Shown: positions 1 to 12,673 of the stretch, piece by piece | Layout: each line of letters opens with the position of its first letter | How positions within the stretch are numbered: the stretch's first letter is position 1 | DNA from: Clonostachys chloroleuca | Lineage: Eukaryota > Ascomycota > Sordariomycetes > Hypocreales > Bionectriaceae | Assembly (NCBI GenBank): GCA_037952775.1 | Contig: JBANAY010000003.1 | Coordinates: forward strand, 18,104,001-18,168,000 | DNA length: 64,000 nt | Direction: 5' to 3' | Position numbers and translations under genes: made by a program | Notes under the pieces: model-generated | Told to the model about the DNA's origin: nothing | The model's database searches: none | What the model saw: the letters and a program-made list of their open reading frames with translations, nothing else

Positions 1-613
1 ACACTCCTTACCATAATGGCCAGTACTGGGGAACCCTCGTCTTCCCCCTAACTACCCGTTTGCGCCGCCTGCGATCCGCATGAAGACCCCATCAGGCCGT
101 TTCCAGCCTTCAACACGACTATGTCTATCCATCTCAGATTTCCATCCCAGATCGTTTAACCCCGCCTGGGAAGTGTCGACTATTCTAAACGCTCTTCTCT
201 CCTTCATGACGGGTGACGACATCACTACTGGCTCCATCAACGCCAGCCGGGCTGAACGAGAACATCTTGCATTCCGATCGCGATGGTGGAACTCGACTAG
301 CGATGACGGTAAACAGTTCAGATCCGAGTGGCCCGAACTTGACGTTGAGAATCGAGAGTGGATGAAGCAGAACAACGTTGACCCGGCTACCGGTTATCGG
401 ATAGGAGGCGAAAAGGAATCATCATGCGGGCCACAGTTGAGTGTCAACGGATCAAGCGGAAACCAAACACAGGCAGTGGTTGATGCCGTGGTTCAGCAGC
501 GTGACGCAGGAAGGGGGTGGGTGTATCGACACAAGCTGCTGATAGCCGGCGGCGTCATCTTCATCTATGTTCTTATCGCACGCCTATTGAGTGGCGAGGC
601 CGGCTTCTCATAA
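1..613 (+). CDS. ubc6: Ubc6-type tail-anchored ubiquitin-conjugating enzyme E2, 3' part
   Basis: The 5' end lies outside the window. The protein is the C-terminal two thirds of an ER-associated E2 of the Ubc6/UBE2J family, which charges ubiquitin for degradation of ER proteins. Seen: the E2 core with the active-site segment TRLCLSISDFHP (catalytic Cys codon at 122-124) and the following NPAW...LLSFM stretch, a polar linker, then one hydrophobic segment (LLIAGGVIFIYVLIARLL) near the C-terminus that fits a tail anchor. Bases 3-44 read in frame 0 as the expected strand ending GQYWGTLVF, but from base 44 onward the conserved PPNYPFAPP continues in another frame. One base appears to be missing from the C run at 44-48 (five C, six expected). 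This is either a sequencing contraction or a real frameshift. A shorter reading that starts at the ATG at 80 would lack the front of the fold. Confidence 0.9.
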
Positions 614-2269
614 AAGAAGGCTCGTTGACGATCACTTGCTAGAGCAGATCGCAGTTTTCCGCAAACCACTCCCGTAACCAGCGCAATAATATCTTTCAAG
701 TAAGTTGGTTCAGCGTGGGTCTTGCATAAGGATAAACAGAACAGCAAATCATCCGCCAAGAGGAGGTATTTCATGATGGGGACAGTTCGATTGTGACGGG
801 ATATGGAATAAGATATGTGCAACGTCGGGAGTCTCGCGAGGTTATTGTTATTACTATTGATTTTCACTTTTCTCATAGAGAGAGGAATTGGGCGAGCAAT
901 CAGAAAGGCAACGGTTGGTGGCTAGTTAGTGTTCTATATTGGTACTATAATTATGGCCTCCGAATGAGATGAGTTTACAGCGTCACATTGAACCTGTTTT
1001 CTTTTTGAATTAATACCTGAGACATCAATCTGAAGACGGCCGGAGTCCTCCATCCACCAACGACCTGGGATAGCATTGCCCAATCCAAATATAATTGCAG
1101 GTGGGCCTGATTTATCAGCGACCTTACCCTCAGTTCGTTCTGCTGCGACTCTAAGCTGGCAGGGAACTTCCGGCACTGGATCCTCGTTGCGGGGGATAGT
1201 GGCACCAGCTCGCTAGTGAGGTACCTTCCTAGTCCCCAGTGACTATGAATGTTAAAGATTTCACACTGGGCGTAGGTTCTGTTCTGAATACCAAGGAAAC
1301 CTTGATAAGCCTGGGTGCCTACCTAACGTTATCAATAATGACAAGTGAGGGGGCAACTCAGATTTGATTCCTCCATCCGCTTTGGTCATTACGCGGCCAT
1401 GGTGCTGCGATGGGCTGGCTTTCAAGACATTGCAGTGGAAGTCACTCACCAACAGCTGTGATCCCTGAAGGTTGCCGCTTCCGTGGTGAGAGTTTGTGCC
1501 TGCTCTAAAACGTTTGGTTGTGAGCGATGTGGATCCTATTCATGCTTGGGGATGAATAGATAGTAGGTCAAGTACTTACCTAAACAACAAGCAACACATT
1601 GATCAACCAGTTGCACTCATTGATGCGCCGGTAATTGCCCGCTGCGCTCAGATGCACCTGGCCGTCGTGCCGGTCAATTGAGGTGGTGCTATTTCCAGAC
1701 TGGCGCTAACCTGGCGATGATCCCCAAGGGCTGTAAGCTGTTAGTGCTAATAAGGTACCGGGGCACTAGGATTAGAGGGGGAAGGGAAAAAAAGTGATGC
1801 TGCAAATCAGTGCGTCACAAATTTCAGACCCTCCGCAGTGATTTACTCCCGCCATGTGCCTCTGCATCACGCACACCAGTCCGCTGGTGTAGCACAAGCA
1901 AACGGAAACAAAACGAAGAGTGCATGCGTGGGGGATCAGGCTTTTCTGTTGGATTCTCAGACTCCCCTTCCTTTCTTTTCTTTTTCTGACACTCCTTTCC
2001 TTCCTCCCTCGCCTGTCCAGCACCGGTGAACGGAAACTCCTCCCGCTTCCCAACCATCTTCAGCCTCTTGCGCACGACCAAACGTCTCGCTCCACCACGG
2101 CCCGATTCATCCTCTGATGACTGGGCTCATGAATCTCCCAAGAGGTCTCTGAGTCTCTCCCGATCAAGGCCCGGTGCCGAATATCAGCCTTCGACTATTG
2201 GCTTCCTGGATTTTGATTCGACCATCTGAACCTACCGAATCACCCTACTTTTGCGCTCCGCTTGCTGTG
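614..2269. other. Intergenic region upstream of the BTB gene
   Basis: No credible gene is seen; the open frames here are short and lack recognisable motifs. The last 300 bases are rich in C and T (notably 1960-2020), which fits the promoter and leader of the following gene. Confidence 0.6.
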
Positions 2270-4728
2270 ATGGCTCCACCGTCAGGTACAAGAAAGTCTA
2301 GGCAGACGGCCAACTCCAAGCAATCCGGTAGGGCCGTGGTGCCTGCCATCCCTTTGCCTCATGTCAGACGCCAGGCTGCAGCGGCCGATGCCAAATCTCC
2401 AACCACATCGTCCATGACAGCGAAAACCGATCAAACTGCTGAGCCAAACCAGCCCAGGGCTGAGTCACCACAGAGTTCAGTTAGTGGCTCGGCCCATCAG
2501 GTCTCTGATCCAGTTAAGCCAAAGCCCGCTGGCTCAGATGTTGTTTCAGACAACTCGTCGCTCGGTATATCTTGCCACAGCCCTTTCTCTCCAACTTTCT
2601 CCCCAATCTTCCTACGTATACTAACTAGCCCCATGGCTTAGCCGAGAAATCGGTGTCTAAGGGTGCCGAGAACTTGCGCGATACTACTAATGCAGAGACT
2701 TCCCTACCTCTTCACACCAACATGCAGGCAGATGTTTCCCAGAAAACAGGTGTTGATGTGCATGTGAACGGAGTAGGCCAAAACCAGCAGATATATGCAG
2801 ACCAAGGTACGTTGCACCCTATTCTAGCTCAAGTCACTTTATCATCCTACTGACAGCTGCGAGTAGACAAGCCAAACTCCGGATTCACGATGCCACGGCC
2901 ACTCCCACCAGTCTCACCAGCCCGTTACCAGCAGCCTCCAGGCTCTCAGAGCAGGCATAGGCACCCTGCTCGAACCACCAATGGAGCCGCCCAAGGCAAC
3001 CTTGCGCAAGAACACATCAATATTGCCCAAGTCCATCTTGGAAACGGTAGCGCACATCTTGGATCGTTCGGTGGCTCGACAAGCTCTTCTCCGGCACCTC
3101 ATTTCGGAGGTATAGCCCCTCCACCCGGAATGCATCCCCCAAACGGAATACAGCCCTTCGTCTCTTCAGACAGGGTCAATTTTCCTCTGGGTTTCGCCCC
3201 TGGGAGAAGCCCTCTACCACTGGCTGGCTTCAATGGCCATGGCCGACCGAACATAGCCTTTAGCCCCCTGGACCCGAACCAAAATTATCACTCGCCCACA
3301 ACTCAAGCTTACCAGGATTCGCAGTCGTCAATGACTCAAGAAGATGGCATCTCGTACCAGCAAGCTCCGCCTAATGGTGTATCTACTCTTGTAGATGGCA
3401 TACTTCCGATCGATGCTCAGGGAAGAGCCTTTGGTGACCATGCGGGATTGCTACCCCATTACATGCCGCCCCCCGGCATGATTTCTCATGCTAATGAAGC
3501 TGGGGGTCTGATAATGCTTGCGCAGCAACACTTCGGTTCTCCTGAATTCGCTGACTGCCTCCTCGAAGTCCGGCACCTCAATGGAATTCCCATGCCGAGA
3601 GGGATTCCGGCCCATCGTCTGGTTTTATCGCGCAGCCCCATACTGAAGGATCTGATTCATGGACAAAATCTGCGACCTGGCCCAACGGACCAAACCTGGT
3701 TCCAACCCCTTGTTATAGAGACAGATAACCGCTGGATCCGGGCCGATTCTTTCCACATGGCTGTACAGAACATTTATGGCTATCCGCTTATCCAAGCTCC
3801 TCGTCCGAATCCGAATAGAGGAATGGACTCGGAGGATCCCACTGTTGCCGGATCATTGGCCGAAAGATTCCGCTTCGCCTTGTCCTATGCAGCTGCTGGA
3901 CACATCCTAGGATGGGGTCCTGTAGTTCAGCGCGGATGCGAAATTGCAGCCCAGCTTCTGGACGCTACCACAGTTGAGAGAGCTTTGGAGTTCGCGCTCG
4001 AGGGCTATTGCGACAAAGGCGCATATGAAGAATTCAAATATGGAAATGGCTCGAGAGCCTTACTCCACGCCACTGTGATCTTTATCGTCAACAACCTTCA
4101 TCCATTGTTCAGTCTCGATGCCTTGGTAACAATTGACCCTGGCACATACGCCCGCTTGCCTTTCGATTCAGCATCTACTCCAAAGGCGCATGAGTCTCCT
4201 GTGGACTCTCCAGTCATTGCTCGCGGAAGTTCTGTCGCGCATTTGGCCAAGGGTGTGCACCCTCGGAGCCATCGCAGCATTCAATTCGGCGACTTTGATG
4301 TCCCTGGCGGCCAGTCACCTGATACTCAGCGAAGTAATGATGGCCATAGACAAGCTTCGGATGCTCTCCTCTCTCGCCTGTTGCTCAACCTTCCATTCGG
4401 ATTCCTCAAGATGCTAATTGAGGGTGGTCCTGAGACAGGTCGGGGTTGGACAAACCCGGGAGCATGGTATCGACTTGTTCAGGAGATCATAGGGGAACGG
4501 GAAGCTCGCCGACTGAGAGCTCTCGAGGCTGTCATCTCTGGCAATGTCCCAGACAGTACCCTCATTCAAGAAAGCCTACGAAGCCCCGAGCCTCGCATTC
4601 CCAAATGGAGTGCTCTGGGATGGCACGAAGAAATTACCACTCGCGGAAACACTGACGGCCTCTTCCTCAGCCGTCAGTGGACACCACTGAAGAGCGCCCC
4701 AAGTGGCAACGGGGCAGAATTCCCATGA
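2270..4728 (+). CDS. BTB/POZ-like domain protein, function unknown
   Basis: Three exons: 2270-2564, 2642-2806 and 2867-4728, giving about 773 aa. Intron 1 (77 bp) has a CTAAC branch point at 2621; intron 2 (60 bp) ends at the TAG at 2864-2866, the only nearby acceptor that keeps the frame. The first 250-300 residues are low-complexity, rich in Ser, Pro and Gln. The segment from FGSPEFADCLLEVRHLNG through IPAHRLVLSRSPILKDLI looks like a BTB/POZ fold, used for dimerisation or as a Cul3 adaptor. The remaining C-terminal half is a conserved-looking helical region without a motif I recognise. The start is the first ATG in frame after the C/T-rich leader; the longer frame from 2174 starts in what looks like leader sequence. 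The BTB assignment is from pattern recognition only. Confidence 0.75.
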
Positions 4729-6215
4729 GAACAAGCATGATCGGTGTGGCTTCTAGGAACCAAGCAAGAATGCAGCCCTCCGCTCCACGCGACTGCCACA
4801 CTCGTCCAAACTGGGCTTCCCTCTTGTACTACTTTGACTTGAATCGCCTTGGACTGCAGTCAAATTTTTCAGCGGCGACACAGTTAGTGACACGACGACA
4901 CGAATATTGATTTTGGCGAGTTTTGGCGCATCCCCGAATTTTTGGCGGAAGCTTTATGATCTGATGGCAAGCTTTGGGGCTTGCATGAATCAGACAACGA
5001 ACTTGATCTTTGGGAGAGCATTCAATTCAATCTAGACGGCTCCCCAAGTCTAAACGACGCGGGAAATACCGCTATTCTGAGCAATAAACCCCGAAGGAAG
5101 AGTTTATGGGAGTGTGAATCTTGGTTCACAGCTTAATGTCAGAGACGGAAACAGGAGTATGCGATACCGTGTGGGGAGGAAAAAGGCGCGTGAGTATCTA
5201 CAGGTTAACATGGCAGAAGAAGGCGTTGCGATTATGAACTTCGCAGACATATGGCTTTAAGACATGGAGAGTGAAAAACAACCCCAAAACAAAATAGGAC
5301 AGCACTGGAAATATTCCCTAGAGTACCTGGATTGTAGCAGATAGGGGTAACATGATACTGAATATGACGACCACGAGACGATGAGCTATGCATACCTTAC
5401 CCACTACATGTAAGCCGGATGATCTAACTAATCTCTTTCGCGCTTGGACGTGTGGCCCATGAGTTGGATTGCAATGCATGAGCACTGACTGCCAAAACCG
5501 GCATGGCTGCTGCCAACTGGGCTGGCTGTTGGGTCCTTGGAACACAGAGCTTCTCTCACTGAGTTGGACGTCAGTTCTTGATGCCAATTGCCCATTACAA
5601 CCCATTACCTGCATCAATTGGCGATACATGATGCCGGGGATTGAATAATGTGCAGAGACTAGCGCGGCCCCTCCCAATTACCCCACAATTGCTGCCATTA
5701 TATCATTTCTTATCACCTGCCAGTTGCTTGCATCACACCCCTGCACAAATTAAACACTCCAGCTCGGCATGTGGTATTTATTAATATGGAGCCGAGGTTT
5801 CCTGTGCGCGACGCAGTTTCCCGGGAAAGCGTCAACTCCCATGCTTCCTTCCCTCACCATCCAGCTGACCATCCCTCCTCCCATCCACCATCCGGCCCTC
5901 TTCCTATCGCATCCCCCTCGCCGATCCATGTCGAGGCCAATCCATACTACCGATACCATCTGGCCTCGCAAGCCCTCTGAACCCGGCTAGATACGCCGCA
6001 ACCGACTCCCACATTCTTCAACGCGCGCGCGCCGTCATTTTGGGCATTTCTCGTAGCTTGGGTGCCGACCACCTATTCGACGATACCCGAATGGCTCTTC
6101 TTCTCAAGGCGTCGCACCTCCACTGCCATTAGAGTACCGCTGTATACCCTCGACCGCGCGAGGCTCTGGCCCCTTTTGTTTTTCCTTCCTCTATTTATGC
6201 CTGCAGAGTTCATGC
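4729..6215. other. Intergenic region
   Basis: No gene is seen. The last 350 bases are pyrimidine-rich and lead into the next gene. Confidence 0.55.
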
Positions 6216-8063
6216 ATGCACATCAGCATGTCATCCGCTAGCGGCTCCCAAGAACCACCCAAGGAAGGGCGAAGAGCATCCTCAGCCAGAGGAAATGCGG
6301 ACCTCGACCCTGTCTTGCGCAACACCTTGCGATATACAGTCTCCGCCCGCGAGTACGCTGCCTTGCACAAATACATTCTGTCACGATCCAAGGCGCTCCG
6401 TCGCGCATCACCCACCCCAGCCAACGTCGACAAAGCCCTTCAGCCTCGGAAAGGCAATGATGATTACAATGCTAGGGCAGTGCGCCATGCTCTGCGTGTC
6501 TTTGCCGTATCCTGGCTGGGTATGAAAGGCTGGGATGCTGTGGCCCGGAAAGTCAAGGGCAAGGAGTAAGTTGAATGTGACACAGACGACAGTCCCTGCG
6601 TGCTAACAAGCGAGGTCCAGGGCGGCTGCCAATTCGAAGAAACAGCCTTTCTACAGTTCCCCGGCTTTAAGAATGTCGCTTTCGCTCTCTGCTATTCTTC
6701 TGTTATATAGATGGCTCTTCCGCTTCCTTACTCGCTTGCGAACTCATCTTCTCCAGCCCGAAGTCGAGCCTTTCCGCCTTCGCAACCCACGCACTGCTGC
6801 AACCCTTACCTCCCCCTATGCCCCCGCCTTAGGAGCCTCTTTCGCAGGACTTGCATTAGGTATATATCCTCGCCAGCAGTTGCGCGTTACCATTGCCATA
6901 TACAGCTTATTCCGCGCCCTCGAGTTTGGATGGAATGCCTGCGAAGCGGAAGGATTGATATGGGGTGTCAAGAATGGTCGTCGAAGGGAGAGACCTTGGT
7001 GGTTTGGAAGCTGGATGCTGCAGCCAGTGGCCTTCGGCCAGCTTTTCCACGCCTTCGTTTTTGACCGCGATTGTCTCCCAGAGGTACGTGAAGTTTCTAG
7101 ATTCTAGATCTGAGACGATTGACTAATTCCAATATCAGCCTCTCAGCAAGCTAGTCCTGAGCCAATCTGCTGGATACCTCCAAACTCGCCCACAAGACTG
7201 GCCTCAGCATTTGAAATGGCCAGCGATGGACCAAATAGTTGACAGCCTAGCCGAAATGGCTCGTTTATCTTGGCCGTAAGTTGGCTTCATACTTTCATCC
7301 CCCTAACATCATCTAATTAAACATACTTGTCGATAGGACATTTATATCGCCAACTCTCTTTCCTACCAAAGAGAAAGTTCTCCCACCGTCACTTGCGAGC
7401 CTCGCTCCTTTAACATCAAGAGCACATCCTCTCATCAGCCCTCTCTCCTGCGCTACCTTACATCCTTCCGACCCGTCGTGTCTACGGACATATCTCACAT
7501 TCTGGATCAACACGTTCCCACCTCTGACACGTGTTCTCCTCTTATTCTATTCCGCGATGACAGTTGTTCCTCGATTCAAATCCTTCTACCATTCTCCTCT
7601 GGCAACCATTAATTCTATCTTTGCCTCTGCGCTCCGCATGTCCACCTTTGCCACTGGTGCGCTCTCAAGCGCTTGGGCGTCCATCTGCTTCTTCCAAACT
7701 TATCTTCCCCGCCATGTCCTTGCCACTCAGCGATACTTCCTTGGTGGCTTCTTTGCTGGTCTCTGGGCCTGGGTAGAGCGACGCCATGGCCGTGGCGTCT
7801 TTCTTTACAGCGCTAGAGTGAGTGTGGATTCTTTCTGGAAAGTGGGCGTCAAGAGGCGATGGTGGAAGTCCATGAAGAGCGGAGACGTTTGGGTCTTCGT
7901 TCTCGCACTTATGGTCACGGGAGTGGTCTATGAACGCGATGCCCGAGCCATTCGCGAAGGACAGTGGAGGAAGGGTGTGAGTTGGATTCGAGGTCAGGGG
8001 TGGAGAGATTGGAGTGCCGAAGAAGATGCTGATGAAGCCGAGGACAGGGAGAAGATTCTCTGA
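6216..8063 (+). CDS. TMEM135-like integral membrane protein
   Basis: Four exons: 6216-6565, 6621-7083, 7139-7275 and 7337-8063, 558 aa in all; every junction has a consensus donor and acceptor and keeps the frame. The protein resembles fungal relatives of TMEM135, a multi-span protein linked in animals to peroxisomes and mitochondria. Seen: an N-terminal soluble segment (LRNTLRYTVSAREYAALHKY), a pair of hydrophobic stretches with GASFAGLALGIYPRQQLR between them, a segment with the EGLIWGVKNGRRRERPWW loop, and later hydrophobic stretches around FYSAMTVVPRF and TFATGALSSAWASICFFQTYLP. The C-terminus is acidic. A second in-frame ATG at 6228 would shorten it by four residues. The family call is good, the cellular role in fungi is inference. 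Confidence 0.82.
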
Positions 8064-8910
8064 GCGCTTCGGAAATCCCTTCTCTTACTATTTCTTACTA
8101 CCTACTTTCTGTCGTATATCGTTTTCGGCCAGCGTTGTCACTTAGTATTTTGCGGGCATATTTTGTATATTGCCCCATGTATGTATGTACCTACATTTAT
8201 TCGCAGTCCAATAATTATAAAGGGGTTCCATGCAGCTTTCGATTTGAGTTAGTGGGAGGAGGGGGTTCTTTTAAAAAAGTACCTTACGAATAGGTCAACT
8301 GGGAGGTGTCGAGAAAATGATAGTCTTGCCAATTCTTGGTCAGCTTGAGAAGGTTCTGCGCTGCTATCATTGATACCCATAGGCGCGAATGGTTATGGTT
8401 ACCCCAATGTCGTGATCGCAGGTTCACATGTCGTCCTCGCCTTAAGCAACCCAACAGCAGGTCCACCAAGCCTATACTACCTACGCGAATAGAAGCTGCG
8501 CCTGTTGGTCGTGCTCATGAGGGTCAGGGCAAATGGAATCGTGGAAAGGAAAAGAAGCAGACTCTTCCTGCCTTGGGCAGGGACTTCAAGGCCCGGCTTT
8601 GGAAGGAAGGCATGTTAAGGATTAAAGGCATAATTGCGCTCCGACAGCAGCTCCAATAGCAACTATCCCTTCCAATAGTAGTAATTCCTTCAAGATGGAA
8701 TAATAAAGCAGCAACAGCATATCTCTTGGACAGATTTTTTAGCCTCTCTACATTATATCTCTTTATCATAATATATTGAATACCCTTTCTACGGCTGTAA
8801 GGCTAGGCACAGCTCAGCGTCCATTAAAGAAGCAAATCTGGAAGCTGCGGAGCAGATCATATACTAATGTGCGCTCACTGCTCGCGATAGCCTCTTAGAA
8901 TATGCGTTTC

Positions 8911-9234
8911 GTAGGTCGGCGATCGGGCTGTCTCGAGGGGGTCGGGTTGGGCAGACGGGCTGTTTAAAGGTCCATGATTGAGCTGTCTGTAGTGGTCAAT
9001 TCGTATGGGTGTGTTCTTCGTGGGTTGATTATAAAGCTGTCTGGAGCCGCGGTCTTGTACGGACAAGTTCTTCATCAGTTGACGATTGGTCTGTCCGCAA
9101 GGGAAGGCTTATCAGGCGGGCTCTTTGTATGTCAATGATCGGGCTGTCCGTGTAGGGAGGCTTGTATTGACAGGTTCATCAAAGGTCTGCGATATAGCTG
9201 TCTAGTCGAGTCAAAAAGACAGCCGGCTGATTGA
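8911..9234. repeat. Degenerate 54-bp tandem repeat, six units
   Basis: Six diverged copies start near 8911, 8966, 9020, 9074, 9127 and 9181. Each has a core similar to GCTGTCT about 16 bases in (cores at 8927, 8982, 9036, 9090, 9143, 9197, spacings 53-55). Several units end with a GTTCTTC-like tail. The unit length is 18 codons, and a short minus-strand open frame (9075 down to 8875) covers three units with an RQL motif recurring every 18 residues, but no long frame spans the array. Confidence 0.7.
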
Positions 9235-9647
9235 ACGATCGGGTGGATGAGTCCTGCCTCGGGCTTCCGGATGGTTGCTTTAGTAGCTGCTTGATTGATC
9301 AGATCAAAGTGGAATTGCTACCACCTACTGCACCATACTAAGACTCTATGTGTATGGGTATAATCTTATTCTTGTTAAGTTATCCAGGTCTATCTAGGTA
9401 ACTACCAGGTTCTGGCAATAGCCGTACCTATAGCCATAACTGGAACCGTAACCATTGCTGGCTGCAATGTTGCTCTTGCTAATCAAGTGTTTGGTTTGAA
9501 ATGCATTTACCAGCATGACAGCTACTATAACTGAAAGGTGTCTACATTTTGGAGAGCTCAATGAGTTATTGTAAAGTATTACCTAGCACCTTCCCAAATA
9601 CGCCCTCCAACGCGCTACGGTAAGTATTGAGTTTGTTTGGGGTCGTC

Positions 9648-9655
9648 TATATAAA
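9648..9655 (+). promoter_or_regulatory. TATA box of the F-box-like gene
   Basis: TATATAAA lies about 195 bases upstream of the ATG at 9849 and is followed by a long C/T-rich leader, the usual arrangement of fungal core promoters. Confidence 0.6.
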
Positions 9656-9848
9656 CCCTTCCCCCTTCTTCTCAGCTCTTCCCATCTTCTTCTCACTTCA
9701 CCCTCCCTAGGCCATTCCCTCTCACCCTCACCCTACCCTGACCTTCACCTTCACTCTCACATCCTCGCCTCACCTTTCCTTTCTCCGTCTATACCTACCA
9801 AAGCATTCAACTTTACGATCAAAGCTTCCACTGCTTCGTCTCGCCAAC

Positions 9849-11953
9849 ATGGATGGTGACGAAACAGACTACGAAAATATCTCCTCCGCTGAGAGTGAGG
9901 CTGACGAGCATGAAGCGGAACCTGGTGCCCCGGTTTCTCCAGGATCGAACGCCGAAAACCCTTTTGTTGTAGACGATGATCCCAGCTTGGACGATGAGCC
10001 CAACTTAGCGGACGAGCCTTCTCTCTTCGTTGACGACGCCCCTCAGTTCGTCGAAGAGGTAACTGATGGGGATTATGTTAACGATGAGGATGGACAGTCA
10101 AGTGGGAGCCAAAGCAGCAGCAATGAGTCCGAGTCAGAAGATTCCCAAACCGATGCTTCATCTGAAGGACAGGATCAGAACAATGTCTTTGATTCAGACG
10201 CTGAAGAGCCTCCTTGGAGTTTGGTGCATTGTCAGGAATTCTGCCAGCCACACTGGCAGAGGATTCACAACAAATCCTACAGAAGAAAGTGCAGAATCAT
10301 ACGGCTTACACAGGAATACCGCCGAGTTCAAAGAGAGAATCGCGAGCTTCGAGCAGAAGTCGAGGACCTCAGAGCCCGCTTGGCAGTTCGCAGGCAAGGT
10401 CGCGGACGCTACAAGGCGGTAAGTATATTCGTGTTGCAATTCTCAACAGCTTCGAGGTTGGGCAGTTTCGCTGACATTCTCAATAGACATGGTATGAGCT
10501 TTATCGCCTGAGGGATAATAGAGAAAATATGCCGAACGGAATGGCTATCTCATGGGCACAAATCTACAAGAAATCTTGCCTCGAAGGGAACATGAGCCCA
10601 GTACTCACTTTCGTCCACCCAAGACTTAAGTTGAGATCGCCATTACCTCGAGATGAACAACCCCAACCTCAGAATGAACAAAACACACACCCCACTCGGG
10701 GGGGGGCATTCGTCTTCTGGGCTCACCTCCCAGCAGGCGTTCAATTGGAGGTTCTCCGGCATCTTCTAGTTTTCACGGATGGCCCGATTCATGCCATCTC
10801 TAGACTTGACCCTTATCAAGAGCCCCCGCATCCGCCGCGTAATCGCCTGGGGAAAATCAGCTACTTACATCGCTTTCATGTGGGGATTAGATCCGTGAGC
10901 TTGACATATGCTCTCGACCCCCAGAAGGTCTTGGATCCGCTGAGCGTGTGCAAGAAGTGGAACACATGGGGCTGCTACCTTTTCTACGGCCAGAATACAT
11001 TTGCCTTCTCCTCGCTGGGCGAATAGGGTCGCTTCGCGAAGGGGATCGGCTCACGACTCCAGCGTGTTCAGTCCATTTCCCTACTTTGGAAGGGATCCCA
11101 GTATCTTACCTTCAAACCTACGGAACATGGCCAGTGGTCATCTCGGCGTACTCATCCCCTGCTTTGGTTGAGTGAGGCAAAGCGGCTGCTGAATGTGGAG
11201 TTCTTCCTACAAGAATCTCACCCCGAAGTCATGAGGCGAAAGCACGAACCTCGGGCACTCATCAACCACATGGCTGAGAAGACAAATCTGCAACCAAGTT
11301 ACAGGCTGCACAGGGACCTGCGGACCTTGCAGGGCCTCGACTACATTCTTTGTCTTCGGGGTTTGAAAAAGGTCGACTTTTTCGATTTTGATAAATGGAA
11401 GAATGACGGTGTGATCGAGCAAGTCCGCGATTACCGGTTCGTCATGGACGTCAAGAACAATGTCTGCCGCCCAAAGGCACCGCACGACGCTGAGACGTCG
11501 GAGATACGAAACCTCGCACCTACAGTTCCCGTCTACGTTATGGAATCCGGTGACTGGGATGCCTTGGAGCGCTTCTTGACCAAGCACTTCGGCATCCAGA
11601 CTGGGCAGATACCGCTTCAACGTGGGTACGCACCCGTGAGGGTGCACCCGGTCAACACATTCATTGTAATCGACAGTGATAGCGAGGACGACTCCGACAC
11701 TCGCTCCAGTGTCCGGTTTGGTTCCGGTTCAGGCATTTTAGAGGAAAGACAAAGCACAAGCAGCGCCACCTCGGCCATGGAGGAAGATGGCAGCGACCCC
11801 GATTCCGAGCAGCCAATGGCCAGTACAGAGACCAATGCTGAGTCTCTCGATGAGGTCATGGATTTTGACGTTATTGACCCGGCAGATGATGAGATGAGCG
11901 ATGATGAGGAAGATGGAGATGAATTTGGCGATGCTATGGACTTGGGAGAATAG
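9849..11953 (+). CDS. F-box-like acidic protein interrupted by an in-frame TAG
   Basis: Exon 1 is 9849-10418 and exon 2 starts at 10487 after a 68-bp phase-0 intron. Exon 1 encodes an acidic, Ser-rich N-terminus and a coiled-coil segment (EYRRVQRENRELRAEVEDLR). Exon 2 has a segment of F-box-like appearance (LPAGVQLEVLRHLLVF followed by HAISRLDP). The frame runs into TAG at 11024-11026 and then stays open in the same frame to the stop at 11951. The sequence just after the stop (GRFAKGIGSRLQRVQ) and the following 300 residues, including an acidic tail, look like the natural continuation. No GT donor upstream gives a frame-keeping intron ending at this TAG. It is therefore a nonsense allele, a very early pseudogene, a sequencing substitution, or a readthrough stop. 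The F-box assignment is tentative. Confidence 0.65.
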
Positions 11954-12673
11954 AAAAGCGAATCTCCTGGGAAACATATCTTTGACTGGCGAGATGAAGT
12001 GGGCATTCTGGGACGTTTATTTGGGAAGTGGTCGTTTTACGGAAAAGCATTCTCTGACATTACAGTCAGTTTACGGAGACGCATAGATTAGTGGGATCTT
12101 CTACAACTCGGGACTTGCGCAAAACAACGATGAACTGGGAAAGCATTGAAAATCTAGGTATCCTATTGCTAGCTAGGATACAAACTTGAGCTGCGACACA
12201 ATATCGCCAAACAACGGCCAGTTGAGAAAAAGTCTCGTTGAATTCAATCAATTCCAATTGAATTTACGTCGTTTAGCCATTATAGGACTTGACATGCGAT
12301 CCTTTTCTCGGAGATATGATTGGTGTTGAGTGGGCGCCCGCCAAAGGCACTTCTGGGGCGACTGCAACCAATTGCCCCGGAGTTCCTAATCTAAATGTTT
12401 TAAAGCGGATAATCCTTTTTCAATTCCATGCTATCGCTCCATCTCGATCACTTCGAGAGGGGAGCGATGAAAGCGTGATGTAACCATGAGCCGATGACGA
12501 CAACGATAAAAACGGTCAATCACGTAGTTCTTACTAAATTCCAGGCCCAGATAATATATAAGCTCCAAATTGCAGAGACAATTCTTAAAAGGTCACTCAA
12601 CTTCGATTTCCAATTTTACATTCAGACACAGTCTCACACCTTCATCTCCAATCAGTATAAATTTATCGCAAAT
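11954..12673. other. Intergenic region
   Basis: No gene is seen. It contains the promoter of the small gene at 12674, with TATATAAG at 12555-12562 about 110 bases before the ATG. Confidence 0.55.
12555..12562 (+). promoter_or_regulatory. TATA box of the small conserved gene
   Basis: TATATAAG sits 119 bases upstream of the ATG at 12674, a spacing suited to a short leader. Confidence 0.5.

Larger units (their letters stand above)
8064..9848. other. Intergenic region with tandem repeat and promoter
   Basis: Holds the degenerate 54-bp repeat array (8911-9234) and the TATA box of the next gene, both listed separately. The stretch 8280-8870 has short open frames on both strands, none of which I can match to a family. 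Confidence 0.6.
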
